DNA of 42,326 nt from Lachnospiraceae bacterium (GTDB taxonomy: Bacteria; Bacillota; Clostridia; Lachnospirales; Lachnospiraceae): the NCBI GenBank assembly GCA_009774145.1, contig VSND01000037.1, positions 1 to 42,326 on the forward strand. The letters run 5' to 3'. Made by a program: the position numbers and the translations under genes. This document shows, one piece after another, positions 23,086 to 30,328 of this stretch (the stretch's first letter is position 1; each line of letters begins with the position of its first letter). The notes below the pieces were generated by a model. The model was given only the letters and a program-made list of their open reading frames with translations. It made no database searches and had not been told where the DNA came from.

Positions 23086-24264
23086 TCAGAGTACAAGCAT
23101 CTTTCTGCGGCATTCATTCTGGAAGGCCTGTCCGTGCAGCATGGAACGGACATGCGCATAAAGCCGGTCTGCATAGAGCCAGTGCTCTGGAAGCGCTGCA
23201 TCCGGGCGTGCGGTCACCAGGGGCATCCGGCCATGAAGGGTCATTTTTTGCAGCAGCGATGCAGCTTCCTTTCGAAATCCCAGGACGCGAAGGACATTTA
23301 CCGTCTCATATTTCCGGATGCCGAGCAGAATATGCAGAAGCGCCCGGCTGACGGAGGTTCTGGTCAGATTCCGTGTCTTCAGAAGATCGGTAAACTGTGA
23401 AAATGACATAAATGCATCCGTATATTTCCGGATACGGTTTGCAAGTTCTGCGGTCACATCAAAATACAGGCTCAGATCTTCTCCGGGACTTTGAATCAGC
23501 CGGTCCAGAAGAAGAAGTGAAAAAGCATCTTCCGTCACGGGTATCTTTCCGTCATACGGCAGATAGAGTTCAGAGGAGGGAAGCTGCGCCTGGATTCCCG
23601 ATGTCATACTTCCGCGGCTTTCGAGAAACGCCTGCCGGATTCCGCCGGCGGAGGCGAAGGCCGCCGGATCCATCTGCAGGTCATGATAGGATGCGCCGGC
23701 CCGCGGGATGGTATGTGCCCGCAGGGGGATGTCCAGCCGGTACAATGCTTTCAGGTATTCGATGCCAAGCAGATTGTTGGGAGACTTCAGGACATCTGCA
23801 GGAAGTGTCGGATCGTACAGATGCAGAGCAAGCATCCGTGCCTCCGGGTAAGGTTTCCCCATGCGTAAATATTCTTTTAAAAGCGTCCGGTATGCTTCCG
23901 GTTCTTCCGAAAGGATTCTGGCAGGACGTTCCAGAACTGCAGCGTCCCCGCATTCACTTCCAAAGCACAGGTCTGTGACGATTCCGGTTCCGGCAAGAAG
24001 CCGGACGGCCCCTTTTGCAAAATATTCTGCGCTGCCGGTTGCCGTACATGGCGGCAGTTCCAGCACCAGATCGGCGCCGTTATGGAGTGCAGCCTGCGCG
24101 CGGGTGTATTTGTCAAACATGGCGGGAACGCCCCGCTGGACGTAGTTGCCGCTCATGACGACGATGACATGGGAAGCGCCGGTGATGCGGCGGGCCTGCG
24201 CCAGATGGAAGGCGTGCCCGTAATGAAATGGATTGTATTCTGCTATGATGCCGACGATGTTCAT
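23086..24264 (-). CDS. tmcAL: tRNA(Met) cytidine acetate ligase
   Basis: A 392-residue member of the TmcAL (YlbM) family, which uses ATP and acetate to make N4-acetylcytidine at the wobble position of elongator tRNA-Met. The nucleotidyltransferase-like N-terminus is plain: GIIAEYNPFHYGHAFHLAQA (HxGH-type motif), MSGNYVQRGVPAMFDKYTRA, and LELPPCTATGSAEYFA; later SPNNLLGIEYLKAL. No frame damage. It is divergent from topB across about 93 bp that contain a palindromic shared promoter, and lies upstream of the kdpD-like gene (gap 19 bp). Confidence 0.92.
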   Translation of the reverse strand: MNIVGIIAEYNPFHYGHAFHLAQARRITGASHVIVVMSGNYVQRGVPAMFDKYTRAQAALHNGADLVLELPPCTATGSAEYFAKGAVRLLAGTGIVTDLCFGSECGDAAVLERPARILSEEPEAYRTLLKEYLRMGKPYPEARMLALHLYDPTLPADVLKSPNNLLGIEYLKALYRLDIPLRAHTIPRAGASYHDLQMDPAAFASAGGIRQAFLESRGSMTSGIQAQLPSSELYLPYDGKIPVTEDAFSLLLLDRLIQSPGEDLSLYFDVTAELANRIRKYTDAFMSFSQFTDLLKTRNLTRTSVSRALLHILLGIRKYETVNVLRVLGFRKEAASLLQKMTLHGRMPLVTARPDAALPEHWLYADRLYAHVRSMLHGQAFQNECRRKMLVL

Positions 24265-24310
24265 ATGACTTTTTGATGCCCCTCCATCCCTGGGAACTAT
24301 ATCTCCTTTA

Positions 24311-24340
24311 TAGACAAGTATACCACAAATGTGCTATACT
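24311..24340. promoter_or_regulatory. palindromic divergent promoter between tmcAL and topB
   Basis: For topB: TAGACA (24311-24316), 18 bp, TATACT (24335-24340). The 24-bp segment 24317-24340 is a near-perfect palindrome (10 of 12 pairs) and also supplies TATACT on the minus strand for tmcAL. The same bases therefore carry both -10 boxes. Confidence 0.55.
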
Positions 24341-24357
24341 TTCACAGGAGAAAATAG

Positions 24358-26445
24358 ATGAAAGAGGAGGATATGGGTAAAAATTTATTTATCGCGGAAA
24401 AGCCCAGTGTAGCGCAGGAGTTTGCGAGAGCTTTGAAGCTGAATGCGAGAAAACAGGACGGCTACATGGAGTCGGAAGATGCCATTGTGACCTGGTGCGT
24501 GGGGCATCTGGTGACCATGAGTTATCCGGAGGCCTACAATGAGAAGTACAAAAGATGGTCCCTTGAGACCCTTCCGTTTCTTCCGAAGGAATGGAAGTAT
24601 GAAGTGATCGACGGTGTGAAAAAACAGTATACGATTGTCAGCGGTCTTCTGAACCGGAAGGATGTGGACTGCATCTATGTGTGCACGGACTCCGGGCGGG
24701 AGGGAGAATATATCTATCGTCTGGTGGAGCAGATGGCGGGCGTAAAGGGGAAGCAGAGGAAGAGGGTCTGGATCGATTCCCAGACAGAGGAGGAGATTCT
24801 AAGAGGGATCCGGGAAGCAAAGGATCTGTCGGAATATGACCATCTGTCGGATTCCGCATATCTGCGGGCCAAAGAGGATTATCTGATGGGGATCAATTTT
24901 TCCAGACTTTTGACGCTTCAGTACGGCCGTGCGGTGTCGGGTTTTCAGAATACGGACAGAACCGTGATCTCGGTAGGAAGGGTCATGACCTGTGTGCTGG
25001 GGATGGTGGTCCGCAGAGAACGGGAGATCCGAAGCTTTGTAAAGACGCCGTTTTACCGGGTGCTTCTGGTTCAGGAGCTGGCAGGAAAGCGGTTTGCCGG
25101 TGAATGGCGGGCAGTGGAAGGCAGTGCCTACTATCAGTCTCCGCTGCTGTATAAAGAAAACGGCTTTAAGAAAGAAGAAGATGCAAAAGCGCTGATTGGG
25201 AAACTGAAGGGAATCGTTCCGCAGGAATCGCTGGTTCTGTCTGTGGAGCGGAAGAAGGAGACGCGTTATGCGCCCCTTCTGTATAACCTGGCAGAACTTC
25301 AGAACGAATGTTCGAAACGTTTTAAGATCAGTCCGGATGAAACGCTGAAGCTTACGCAGGAACTGTATGAAAAGAAGCTGGTGACCTATCCGAGAACGGA
25401 TGCCAGAGTGCTGTCCAGTGCGGTGGCAAAGGAGATCGACCGGAATCTTAAGGGGCTTATGCAGTATGCGCTGGCTGCTTCCTTTGCACAGGAGATTCTT
25501 GCGGCGGGCAGTCACAAAGGGATCGGAAAAGGCCGTTATACCAATGACAAACAGATCACAGACCATTATGCGATCATTCCCACCGGGCAGGGGCTTTCGG
25601 CGCTTCGAAGCGTATCGCCCACGGGACAGCAGGTGTATGAGACAATCGTCCGCCGGTTTTTAAGCATCTTTTATCCGCCGGCGGTCTATCAGAAGACGGC
25701 GCTGGTGACCCAGATGGAAAAGGAGCGGTTCTTCTCGAATTTCCGGGTGCTGCAGGAAGAGGGATACCTGAAGGTCACGCCGAATACATATGACAGTAAG
25801 AAGAAAAAGGGAGAGGAAGAAGAGGAAGAGACCGGCTGCGACAAAGACATGCAGGAGGCTCTGAAGAAGCTTCGAAAGGGAATGAAGCTTCCGGTAAAGG
25901 ATGCGAAGCTGAAGGAAGGGGAAACCTCTCCGCCCAAACGTTATAATTCCGGTTCCATGATTCTTGCCATGGAAAATGCAGGACAGCTGATTGAGGACGA
26001 GGACCTGCGCGCGCAGATCAAAGGAAGCGGCATCGGTACCAGCGCGACCAGGGCGGAGATCCTGAAAAAGCTGGTCCATATCAAATACATTGCCTTGAAT
26101 AAGAAGACCCAGATCATTACGCCGACCCTGCTGGGCGAGAATATTTTTGATGTGGTAAATGTATCCATTCGTTCTCTTTTGAATCCGGAACTGACGGCAA
26201 GCTGGGAGAAAGGGCTCACCTATGTGGCGAACGGAGAGATCACTTCCGAAGAATATATGGGAAAGCTGGAGCATTTTGTGAGGAGCCGGACCGAGCAGGT
26301 GCTTGGCAGCAGGCAGCATTATGCCATGCGCCCGTATTTTGATGCAGCGGCGTCCTATTATAAGGATTCAGGAAAGACTTCTGCGGGAAAGGGCAGAAAA
26401 AACAAAAAACCGGAAAATAAAACAGTGAAAGCAGAATCACAATAA
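24358..26445 (+). CDS. topB: DNA topoisomerase III (type IA)
   Basis: A 695-residue type IA topoisomerase that passes single strands and decatenates DNA. The N-terminal Toprim domain has LFIAEKPSVAQEFARAL (catalytic Glu) and VCTDSGREGEYIYRLV (DxD-equivalent acidic motif). The active-site tyrosine is Y344 in LVTYPRTDARVLSS. Later blocks include GIGTSATRAEILKKLV. The C-terminus is a short Lys-rich tail with no zinc fingers, as in TopB-like proteins of Firmicutes, including many on mobile elements. The ATG at 24358 has AGGAG 7 nt upstream; the ATG at 24373 would be too close to its own AGGAGG. An 11-nt gap precedes the beta-helix gene. Confidence 0.93.
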   Translation: MKEEDMGKNLFIAEKPSVAQEFARALKLNARKQDGYMESEDAIVTWCVGHLVTMSYPEAYNEKYKRWSLETLPFLPKEWKYEVIDGVKKQYTIVSGLLNRKDVDCIYVCTDSGREGEYIYRLVEQMAGVKGKQRKRVWIDSQTEEEILRGIREAKDLSEYDHLSDSAYLRAKEDYLMGINFSRLLTLQYGRAVSGFQNTDRTVISVGRVMTCVLGMVVRREREIRSFVKTPFYRVLLVQELAGKRFAGEWRAVEGSAYYQSPLLYKENGFKKEEDAKALIGKLKGIVPQESLVLSVERKKETRYAPLLYNLAELQNECSKRFKISPDETLKLTQELYEKKLVTYPRTDARVLSSAVAKEIDRNLKGLMQYALAASFAQEILAAGSHKGIGKGRYTNDKQITDHYAIIPTGQGLSALRSVSPTGQQVYETIVRRFLSIFYPPAVYQKTALVTQMEKERFFSNFRVLQEEGYLKVTPNTYDSKKKKGEEEEEETGCDKDMQEALKKLRKGMKLPVKDAKLKEGETSPPKRYNSGSMILAMENAGQLIEDEDLRAQIKGSGIGTSATRAEILKKLVHIKYIALNKKTQIITPTLLGENIFDVVNVSIRSLLNPELTASWEKGLTYVANGEITSEEYMGKLEHFVRSRTEQVLGSRQHYAMRPYFDAAASYYKDSGKTSAGKGRKNKKPENKTVKAESQ

Positions 26446-26455
26446 GGAGTGAAAG

Positions 26456-27127
26456 ATGAGTAAAATAACAATCAAAGACCTGTATGATCTGAATGAAACG
26501 ATTGCAGCAGACCTGTTTGACGGGCTTACCTATCCATGGGAAGCGCTTCCGAAGATCGGAGATTTTATCAGGAAGCTGGGGGAGACGTTAAGCCAGGAGG
26601 AGTATGAGAAGGTCGGCGAGGATGTATGGATCGCCAGATCTGCAAAGGTATTTCCAAGCGCTTATATCCACGGCCCGGCAATCATTGGAAAAGAAGCAGA
26701 GGTCCGTCACTGCGCGTTTATCCGCGGCAATGCACTGGTGGGAGAAGGAGCTGTGGTCGGCAATTCCACCGAACTGAAAAACGTCGTGCTGTTTAACAAG
26801 GTGCAGGTGCCCCATTATAATTATGTAGGGGATTCCATACTGGGTTATCAGGCACATATGGGGGCCGGTTCCATTACATCCAATGTGAAATCGGATAAAA
26901 AGCTGGTATGCGTCCATACGCCGGAAGGAGATATCGAGACGGGGATCAAAAAATTCGGCGCCATGATCGGAGACGGTGTGGAAGTAGGCTGCGGTTCCAT
27001 CCTGAATCCCGGAACGGTGGTGGGAAGGGAGAGCAATATCTATCCGCTGTCCTCCGTCCGGGGCGTGGTTTCGGAACATTCGATCTATAAAAAACAGGGA
27101 GAAGTTGTGAAGAAACATGAAGACTGA
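26456..27127 (+). CDS. left-handed beta-helix acyltransferase-like protein (GlmU C-terminal-like)
   Basis: 223 residues. After a 60-residue helical N-terminus come repeated hexapeptides that build a left-handed beta-helix (SAKVFPSAYIHGPAIIGKEA, AFIRGNALVGEGAVVGNSTE, GYQAHMGAGSITSNVKSDKK, GAMIGDGVEVGCGSILNPGT). The pattern matches the acetyltransferase half of GlmU and stand-alone relatives, often labelled UDP-N-acetylglucosamine pyrophosphorylase-like, but the nucleotidyltransferase half is missing. Acetyl or other acyl transfer to a sugar nucleotide is likely; the substrate is unknown. AAGGAG precedes the ATG. The end overlaps the next gene by 11 nt. Confidence 0.8.
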   Translation: MSKITIKDLYDLNETIAADLFDGLTYPWEALPKIGDFIRKLGETLSQEEYEKVGEDVWIARSAKVFPSAYIHGPAIIGKEAEVRHCAFIRGNALVGEGAVVGNSTELKNVVLFNKVQVPHYNYVGDSILGYQAHMGAGSITSNVKSDKKLVCVHTPEGDIETGIKKFGAMIGDGVEVGCGSILNPGTVVGRESNIYPLSSVRGVVSEHSIYKKQGEVVKKHED

Positions 27128-27881
27128 ACCGGGTGCCGTCAGAAGCATGCAGACATCCGGCTTTGGCATCAGCGGAAGCATGCTGAAATGGATGGCAGTT
27201 CTTATAATGGCGATCGATCATGCGGGGGCCGGCCTTCTGGAGGCCTACGTGATGAATGCATGGGGCAGTTCGCCGCTTGGAAGCGCTTTTCTGGAAAAAT
27301 GGGATGAGCTTCTTATGGTGGATCAGGTCATCCGGACCATCGGCCGGCCGGCGTTTCCCATCTTCTGCTTTTTGCTGGTGCAGGGGTTTGTCCATACCCG
27401 CAATGTGAAAAAATATGCGGTCCGGCTGGGGATTTTCGCACTGGCCAGCGAGATTCCTTTTGACCTTGCGCTGCGGGTCACGCCCTTTTACTGGAAACAT
27501 CAGAATGTGTTTTTTACGCTGCTGATCGGACTTCTTGCCGTCTGGTTTATGAAAAGCTTCAACAACCGGCTGTGGGCCAGGGTGTCAGGGCTGCTTGCCG
27601 GGGCGGCGCTGGCAGAACTGCTCGGCACGGATTATGGTGCATTTGGGATTGCGCTGATCGTGCTTTTGTATCTTCTGCAGGATAAAAAGGCCTGGCAGTG
27701 CATCCTGGGAGCGATCTGCTGTGCATGGGAGACGACGGCTCCGCTGGCATTCATACTGATCTGGTTCTATAATGGAAAACGGGGCAGGCAGCCCAGATGG
27801 TTTTTCTACTGGTTCTATCCGGTACACCTGCTGCTGTATGCACTGGTCGGGATGTATGTGCTGCCGGCGGTTCTGCTTTAG
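27117..27881 (+). CDS. TraX-family integral membrane protein
   Basis: 254 residues with about seven or eight membrane segments. The family start is clear in MLKWMAVLIMAIDHAGAGLL, followed by IRTIGRPAFPIFCFLLVQGF, ASEIPFDLAL and NVFFTLLIGLLAVWFM. TraX of plasmid F acetylates the pilin N-terminus, but chromosomal TraX-like proteins of Firmicutes have no established role and belong to a wider group of membrane acyltransferases. The gene overlaps the beta-helix gene by 11 nt. An internal ATG at 27147 is a possible alternative start. A copy of the dispersed repeat begins 3 bp after the stop. Confidence 0.82.
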   Translation: MKTEPGAVRSMQTSGFGISGSMLKWMAVLIMAIDHAGAGLLEAYVMNAWGSSPLGSAFLEKWDELLMVDQVIRTIGRPAFPIFCFLLVQGFVHTRNVKKYAVRLGIFALASEIPFDLALRVTPFYWKHQNVFFTLLIGLLAVWFMKSFNNRLWARVSGLLAGAALAELLGTDYGAFGIALIVLLYLLQDKKAWQCILGAICCAWETTAPLAFILIWFYNGKRGRQPRWFFYWFYPVHLLLYALVGMYVLPAVLL

Positions 27882-27883
27882 AC

Positions 27884-27950
27884 AGGACCGGCGCCCTTTA
27901 ATGGGTCTTACAGGAAGATCTGTTCATGACAGGGTATATTTGCCGAGTGG
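27884..27950 (+). repeat. dispersed intergenic repeat, copy C (diverged)
   Basis: Begins 3 bp after the traX-like stop. It shares aggaccggcgccctt with copy B and atgggtctt, caggaa and a cagg block with both other copies, with about 60-70 bp recognisable. The hairpin arms are reduced to atg/cat and tct/aga pairs. Confidence 0.65.
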
Positions 27951-27995
27951 AATCGGGCAGAGAGATACAAAATCATTAATTAAGAGGTGAATAAA

Positions 27996-28583
27996 ATGAC
28001 AACGAAGGTAACAAGAGAACAGGCGCTGGCGCTTTTAAAGAAATACAACCAGGAGCCGTTTCATATACAGCATGCCTGTACGGTAGAAGCGGTGATGCGG
28101 TGGTTTGCGGAGGAGCTGGGGCATGGGGATCCGGATTTCTGGGGGCTGTGCGGACTGCTTCACGATGTGGATTTTGAGAAATATCCGGATGAACACTGCA
28201 AAAAGGCGCCGGAACTGCTGGCGGAGATCAATGCGGAAGAAGAGCTGGTTCATGCGGTATGCAGTCATGGTTACGGGATCTGTGTGGATATAGAGCCGGT
28301 TCATGAGATGGAAAAAGTTCTGTTTGCCTGTGATGAGCTGACCGGACTGGTCGGGGCTGCCGCCAGGATGCGTCCGTCTAAAAGCTGTACGGACATGGAG
28401 CTGTCCAGTCTGAAGAAAAAGTTCAAGGATAAACGTTTTGCGGCCGGCTGTTCCCGCGATATCATCCGCACCGGGGCTGAGCAGCTTGGCTGGGAGCTGG
28501 AGAAGCTGATGCAGATGACGCTGGATGCCATGAAAGCGACAGAGGCACAGATTGAAACACAGTTTCAGAAGGATATGGAGTGA
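27996..28583 (+). CDS. HD-domain phosphohydrolase-like protein
   Basis: 195 residues. HD-superfamily metal ligands are H26 (HIQHAC), the H56-D57 pair in GLLHDVDFEKYPDEH, and a later His/Asp in VCSHGY and ACDELTGLVGA. The family comprises small HDIG-type hydrolases in Clostridia, probably acting on a nucleotide or small phosphate ester; the substrate is unknown. The ATG at 27996 has AGAGGTG 7 nt upstream. A GTG 9 nt earlier forms part of that site and is not the start. The gene is 7 bp before the flavodoxin-like gene. Confidence 0.82.
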   Translation: MTTKVTREQALALLKKYNQEPFHIQHACTVEAVMRWFAEELGHGDPDFWGLCGLLHDVDFEKYPDEHCKKAPELLAEINAEEELVHAVCSHGYGICVDIEPVHEMEKVLFACDELTGLVGAAARMRPSKSCTDMELSSLKKKFKDKRFAAGCSRDIIRTGAEQLGWELEKLMQMTLDAMKATEAQIETQFQKDME

Positions 28584-28590
28584 TAAAACC

Positions 28591-29142
28591 ATGAAGACAC
28601 TGATACTGACCGGTTCCCCGCGTAAAAAGGGACATACGGCAGAATTGACGGAATACCTTGCCGCGCGCCTGGACGGGGAAGTGGAGATCCTGTCTCTGGA
28701 TCACCGAACGGATATCATGCCCTGCCGGGACTGCAGGTACTGCTTTACACACAGGGCATGCTGCATTCAGGATCCCATGCAGGAGATCTATCAGAAGCTG
28801 GATGAAGCCGACCGGATCCTTTTTGCGGCGCCGGTTTATTTTTATAATATTCCAGGCTCCATGAAAGCCGTGCTGGACCGGCTGCAGGTCTGCTGGGCGG
28901 CAGCCGTCCGCGGAGACAGACCTTCCGCGGACAAAAAAGGCGGCATCATCCTTGTGGGAGGGGCGCCGGAATCACCCAGGCAGTTTGACGGAGCCATCCA
29001 GACCTTACGGTATATGCTGGAGGACCTTGGGGCTGCATGTACAGATGTAGTGACAATGGGCGGTTCGGACAAAGCCGGTCTTTCAGACCGGCCGGATATA
29101 CAGCATGCGCTGGAAACGCTGGCACAGAAGCTGAAGGCATAA
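28591..29142 (+). CDS. flavodoxin-fold NAD(P)H-dependent oxidoreductase
   Basis: 183 residues with the FMN phosphate-binding start LILTGSPRKKGHTAELTEYL, the cysteine cluster CRDCRYC (about 47-53) plus ACC nearby, and APVYFYNIPGSMKAVLDR for the isoalloxazine loop. This plan matches the iron-sulfur flavoprotein and NADPH-dependent FMN reductase group. The CxxCxxC arrangement suggests, without proving, an Fe-S cluster. GGAG precedes the ATG at 28591; a longer frame begins inside the HD gene and has no site. It converges on the small minus-strand gene with a 1-bp gap. Confidence 0.82.
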   Translation: MKTLILTGSPRKKGHTAELTEYLAARLDGEVEILSLDHRTDIMPCRDCRYCFTHRACCIQDPMQEIYQKLDEADRILFAAPVYFYNIPGSMKAVLDRLQVCWAAAVRGDRPSADKKGGIILVGGAPESPRQFDGAIQTLRYMLEDLGAACTDVVTMGGSDKAGLSDRPDIQHALETLAQKLKA

Positions 29143-29143
29143 C

Positions 29144-29350
29144 TCAGCCGCCGGTATGTTCGCCTGCTTTATGGGGGACTTTGGGAAGAAACGGATACAG
29201 TTCTTCGTAGTCCTCCATTTCTTTTTCTCCCACAGGCCCTGAAGGGATCAGCCCCGTCATATCCTGGGCGGAACAGGGAGTCAGATAACGATATTCCTCC
29301 GGCGCCGCAGAGGATGTGATCCGGTCTTTTTTCTCATATTCTTTTTTCAT
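29144..29350 (-). CDS. small conserved-looking protein of unknown function
   Basis: 68 residues: MKKEYEKKDRITSSAAPEE at the start, then YRYLTPCSAQDMTGLIPSG and a YEELYPFLPKVP tail. No membrane segment or signal peptide, one cysteine, and proline-rich in the second half. I do not recognise a named family, although the composition (acidic, with Tyr/Pro motifs near the end) looks constrained. The ATG at 29350 is supported by AAGGAG 6 nt upstream; a longer in-frame start 81 nt earlier lacks a site. It is divergent from the two-component system and convergent with the reductase gene. Confidence 0.6.
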   Translation of the reverse strand: MKKEYEKKDRITSSAAPEEYRYLTPCSAQDMTGLIPSGPVGEKEMEDYEELYPFLPKVPHKAGEHTGG

Positions 29351-29411
29351 AAAGGTCTCCTTATCCGGTGATTTTCCAAAGTAAATGATTCCTCCTTGTT
29401 CATACAGGATG

Positions 29412-29453
29412 AACAAACATGAGTTTTTCATGTTTGTTAATATGTGTTATAAT
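29412..29453 (+). promoter_or_regulatory. operator-like palindrome and -10 box before the response regulator
   Basis: aacaaacatga and tcatgtttgtt form a perfect 11-bp inverted repeat (29412-29438) 9 bp upstream of TATAAT (29448-29453). The palindrome covers the place of the -35 box, as an activator or repressor site would. Confidence 0.5.
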
Positions 29454-29463
29454 AGAAAAAAAT

Positions 29464-29512
29464 ATGCAGGCTTTCTTCAGGAATTCTTTAGAAATACCTG
29501 CATTTGTTTTTA
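29464..29512 (+). terminator. terminator-like hairpin in the leader of the response regulator
   Basis: atgcagg and cctgcat pair across about 26 nt and are followed by ttgtttttaa. It lies between the -10 box at 29448 and the gene at 29621, so it would attenuate the operon or end a short RNA of about 50 nt. A second weak promoter may lie after it. Confidence 0.5.
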
Positions 29513-29620
29513 AGATTCTGCCGGTAGAATACAGACATGAAAACAATACAGGTTTGTATATGCTGTGGAAAGGAGCGGCAGAATGAATATCATATGAAGA
29601 GAGAACAGGGAGACAGGATG

Positions 29621-30328
29621 ATGGAACAATATCATGTACTGGTAGTAGAAGATGACAAAGAAATTCGGGATGGAATTGAAATTTACTTAAAAAGTCAGGG
29701 TTATGAAGTCTATAAGGCAGCAGACGGGATCGAGGGCCTGGAGATTATTTACTGGGAAGAAATCCATCTGGCCATAGTCGATGTGATGATGCCCAGAAAG
29801 GACGGGATCCAGATGGTCATGGAGATGCGCAAAGACTATGATTTTCCGGTGATCATGCTCTCGGCGAAGTCAGAAGAAGTGGATAAAATTCTGGGGCTTA
29901 ACATGGGAGCGGACGACTATGTGACGAAGCCGTTTACCCCGCTGGAGCTTCTGGCAAGGGTGAATTCCCAGCTTCGCCGGCACAGCCGCTATCTGGAAAA
30001 GCTGAAAAGCGGCGGAGCAGAGGAAGGACATGTATACCGGATCGGCGGCCTGGAGCTGGACGAAGAAAAGGTGGAGCTGCGGGTGGACGGTACGCCGGTG
30101 AAAGTAACGCCTATGGAATACCGGATCCTGCTCCTTCTGATGAAGCATCCGGGAAGAGTGTTCTCTGCAGACGAGATCTATGAGCGGGTCTGGAACGAGA
30201 AAGCGGTAAATTCCGATACGATTATGGTTCATGTGCGGAATATCCGGGAAAAGATCGAGATTAACCCGAAAAATCCAAAATACTTAAAGGTGGTGTGGGG
30301 AGTTGGCTATAAAATGGAAAAACAGTAA
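29621..30328 (+). CDS. OmpR-family response regulator
   Basis: 235 residues. Receiver: E10, D11, D12 acidic pocket, phosphorylation site D54 (AIVDVMMPRKDG), LSAKSEEVDK and YVTKPFTPLELLAR. The winged-helix effector ends with SDTIMVHVRNIREKIEINP and VVWGVGYKM. All active residues are present. ATG codons at 29618 and 29621 are both possible; I prefer 29621, 8 nt after GGGAG. The stop lies inside the start of the kinase gene (26-nt overlap), so the two proteins form one two-component system. The signal is unknown. Confidence 0.88.
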   Translation: MEQYHVLVVEDDKEIRDGIEIYLKSQGYEVYKAADGIEGLEIIYWEEIHLAIVDVMMPRKDGIQMVMEMRKDYDFPVIMLSAKSEEVDKILGLNMGADDYVTKPFTPLELLARVNSQLRRHSRYLEKLKSGGAEEGHVYRIGGLELDEEKVELRVDGTPVKVTPMEYRILLLLMKHPGRVFSADEIYERVWNEKAVNSDTIMVHVRNIREKIEINPKNPKYLKVVWGVGYKMEKQ

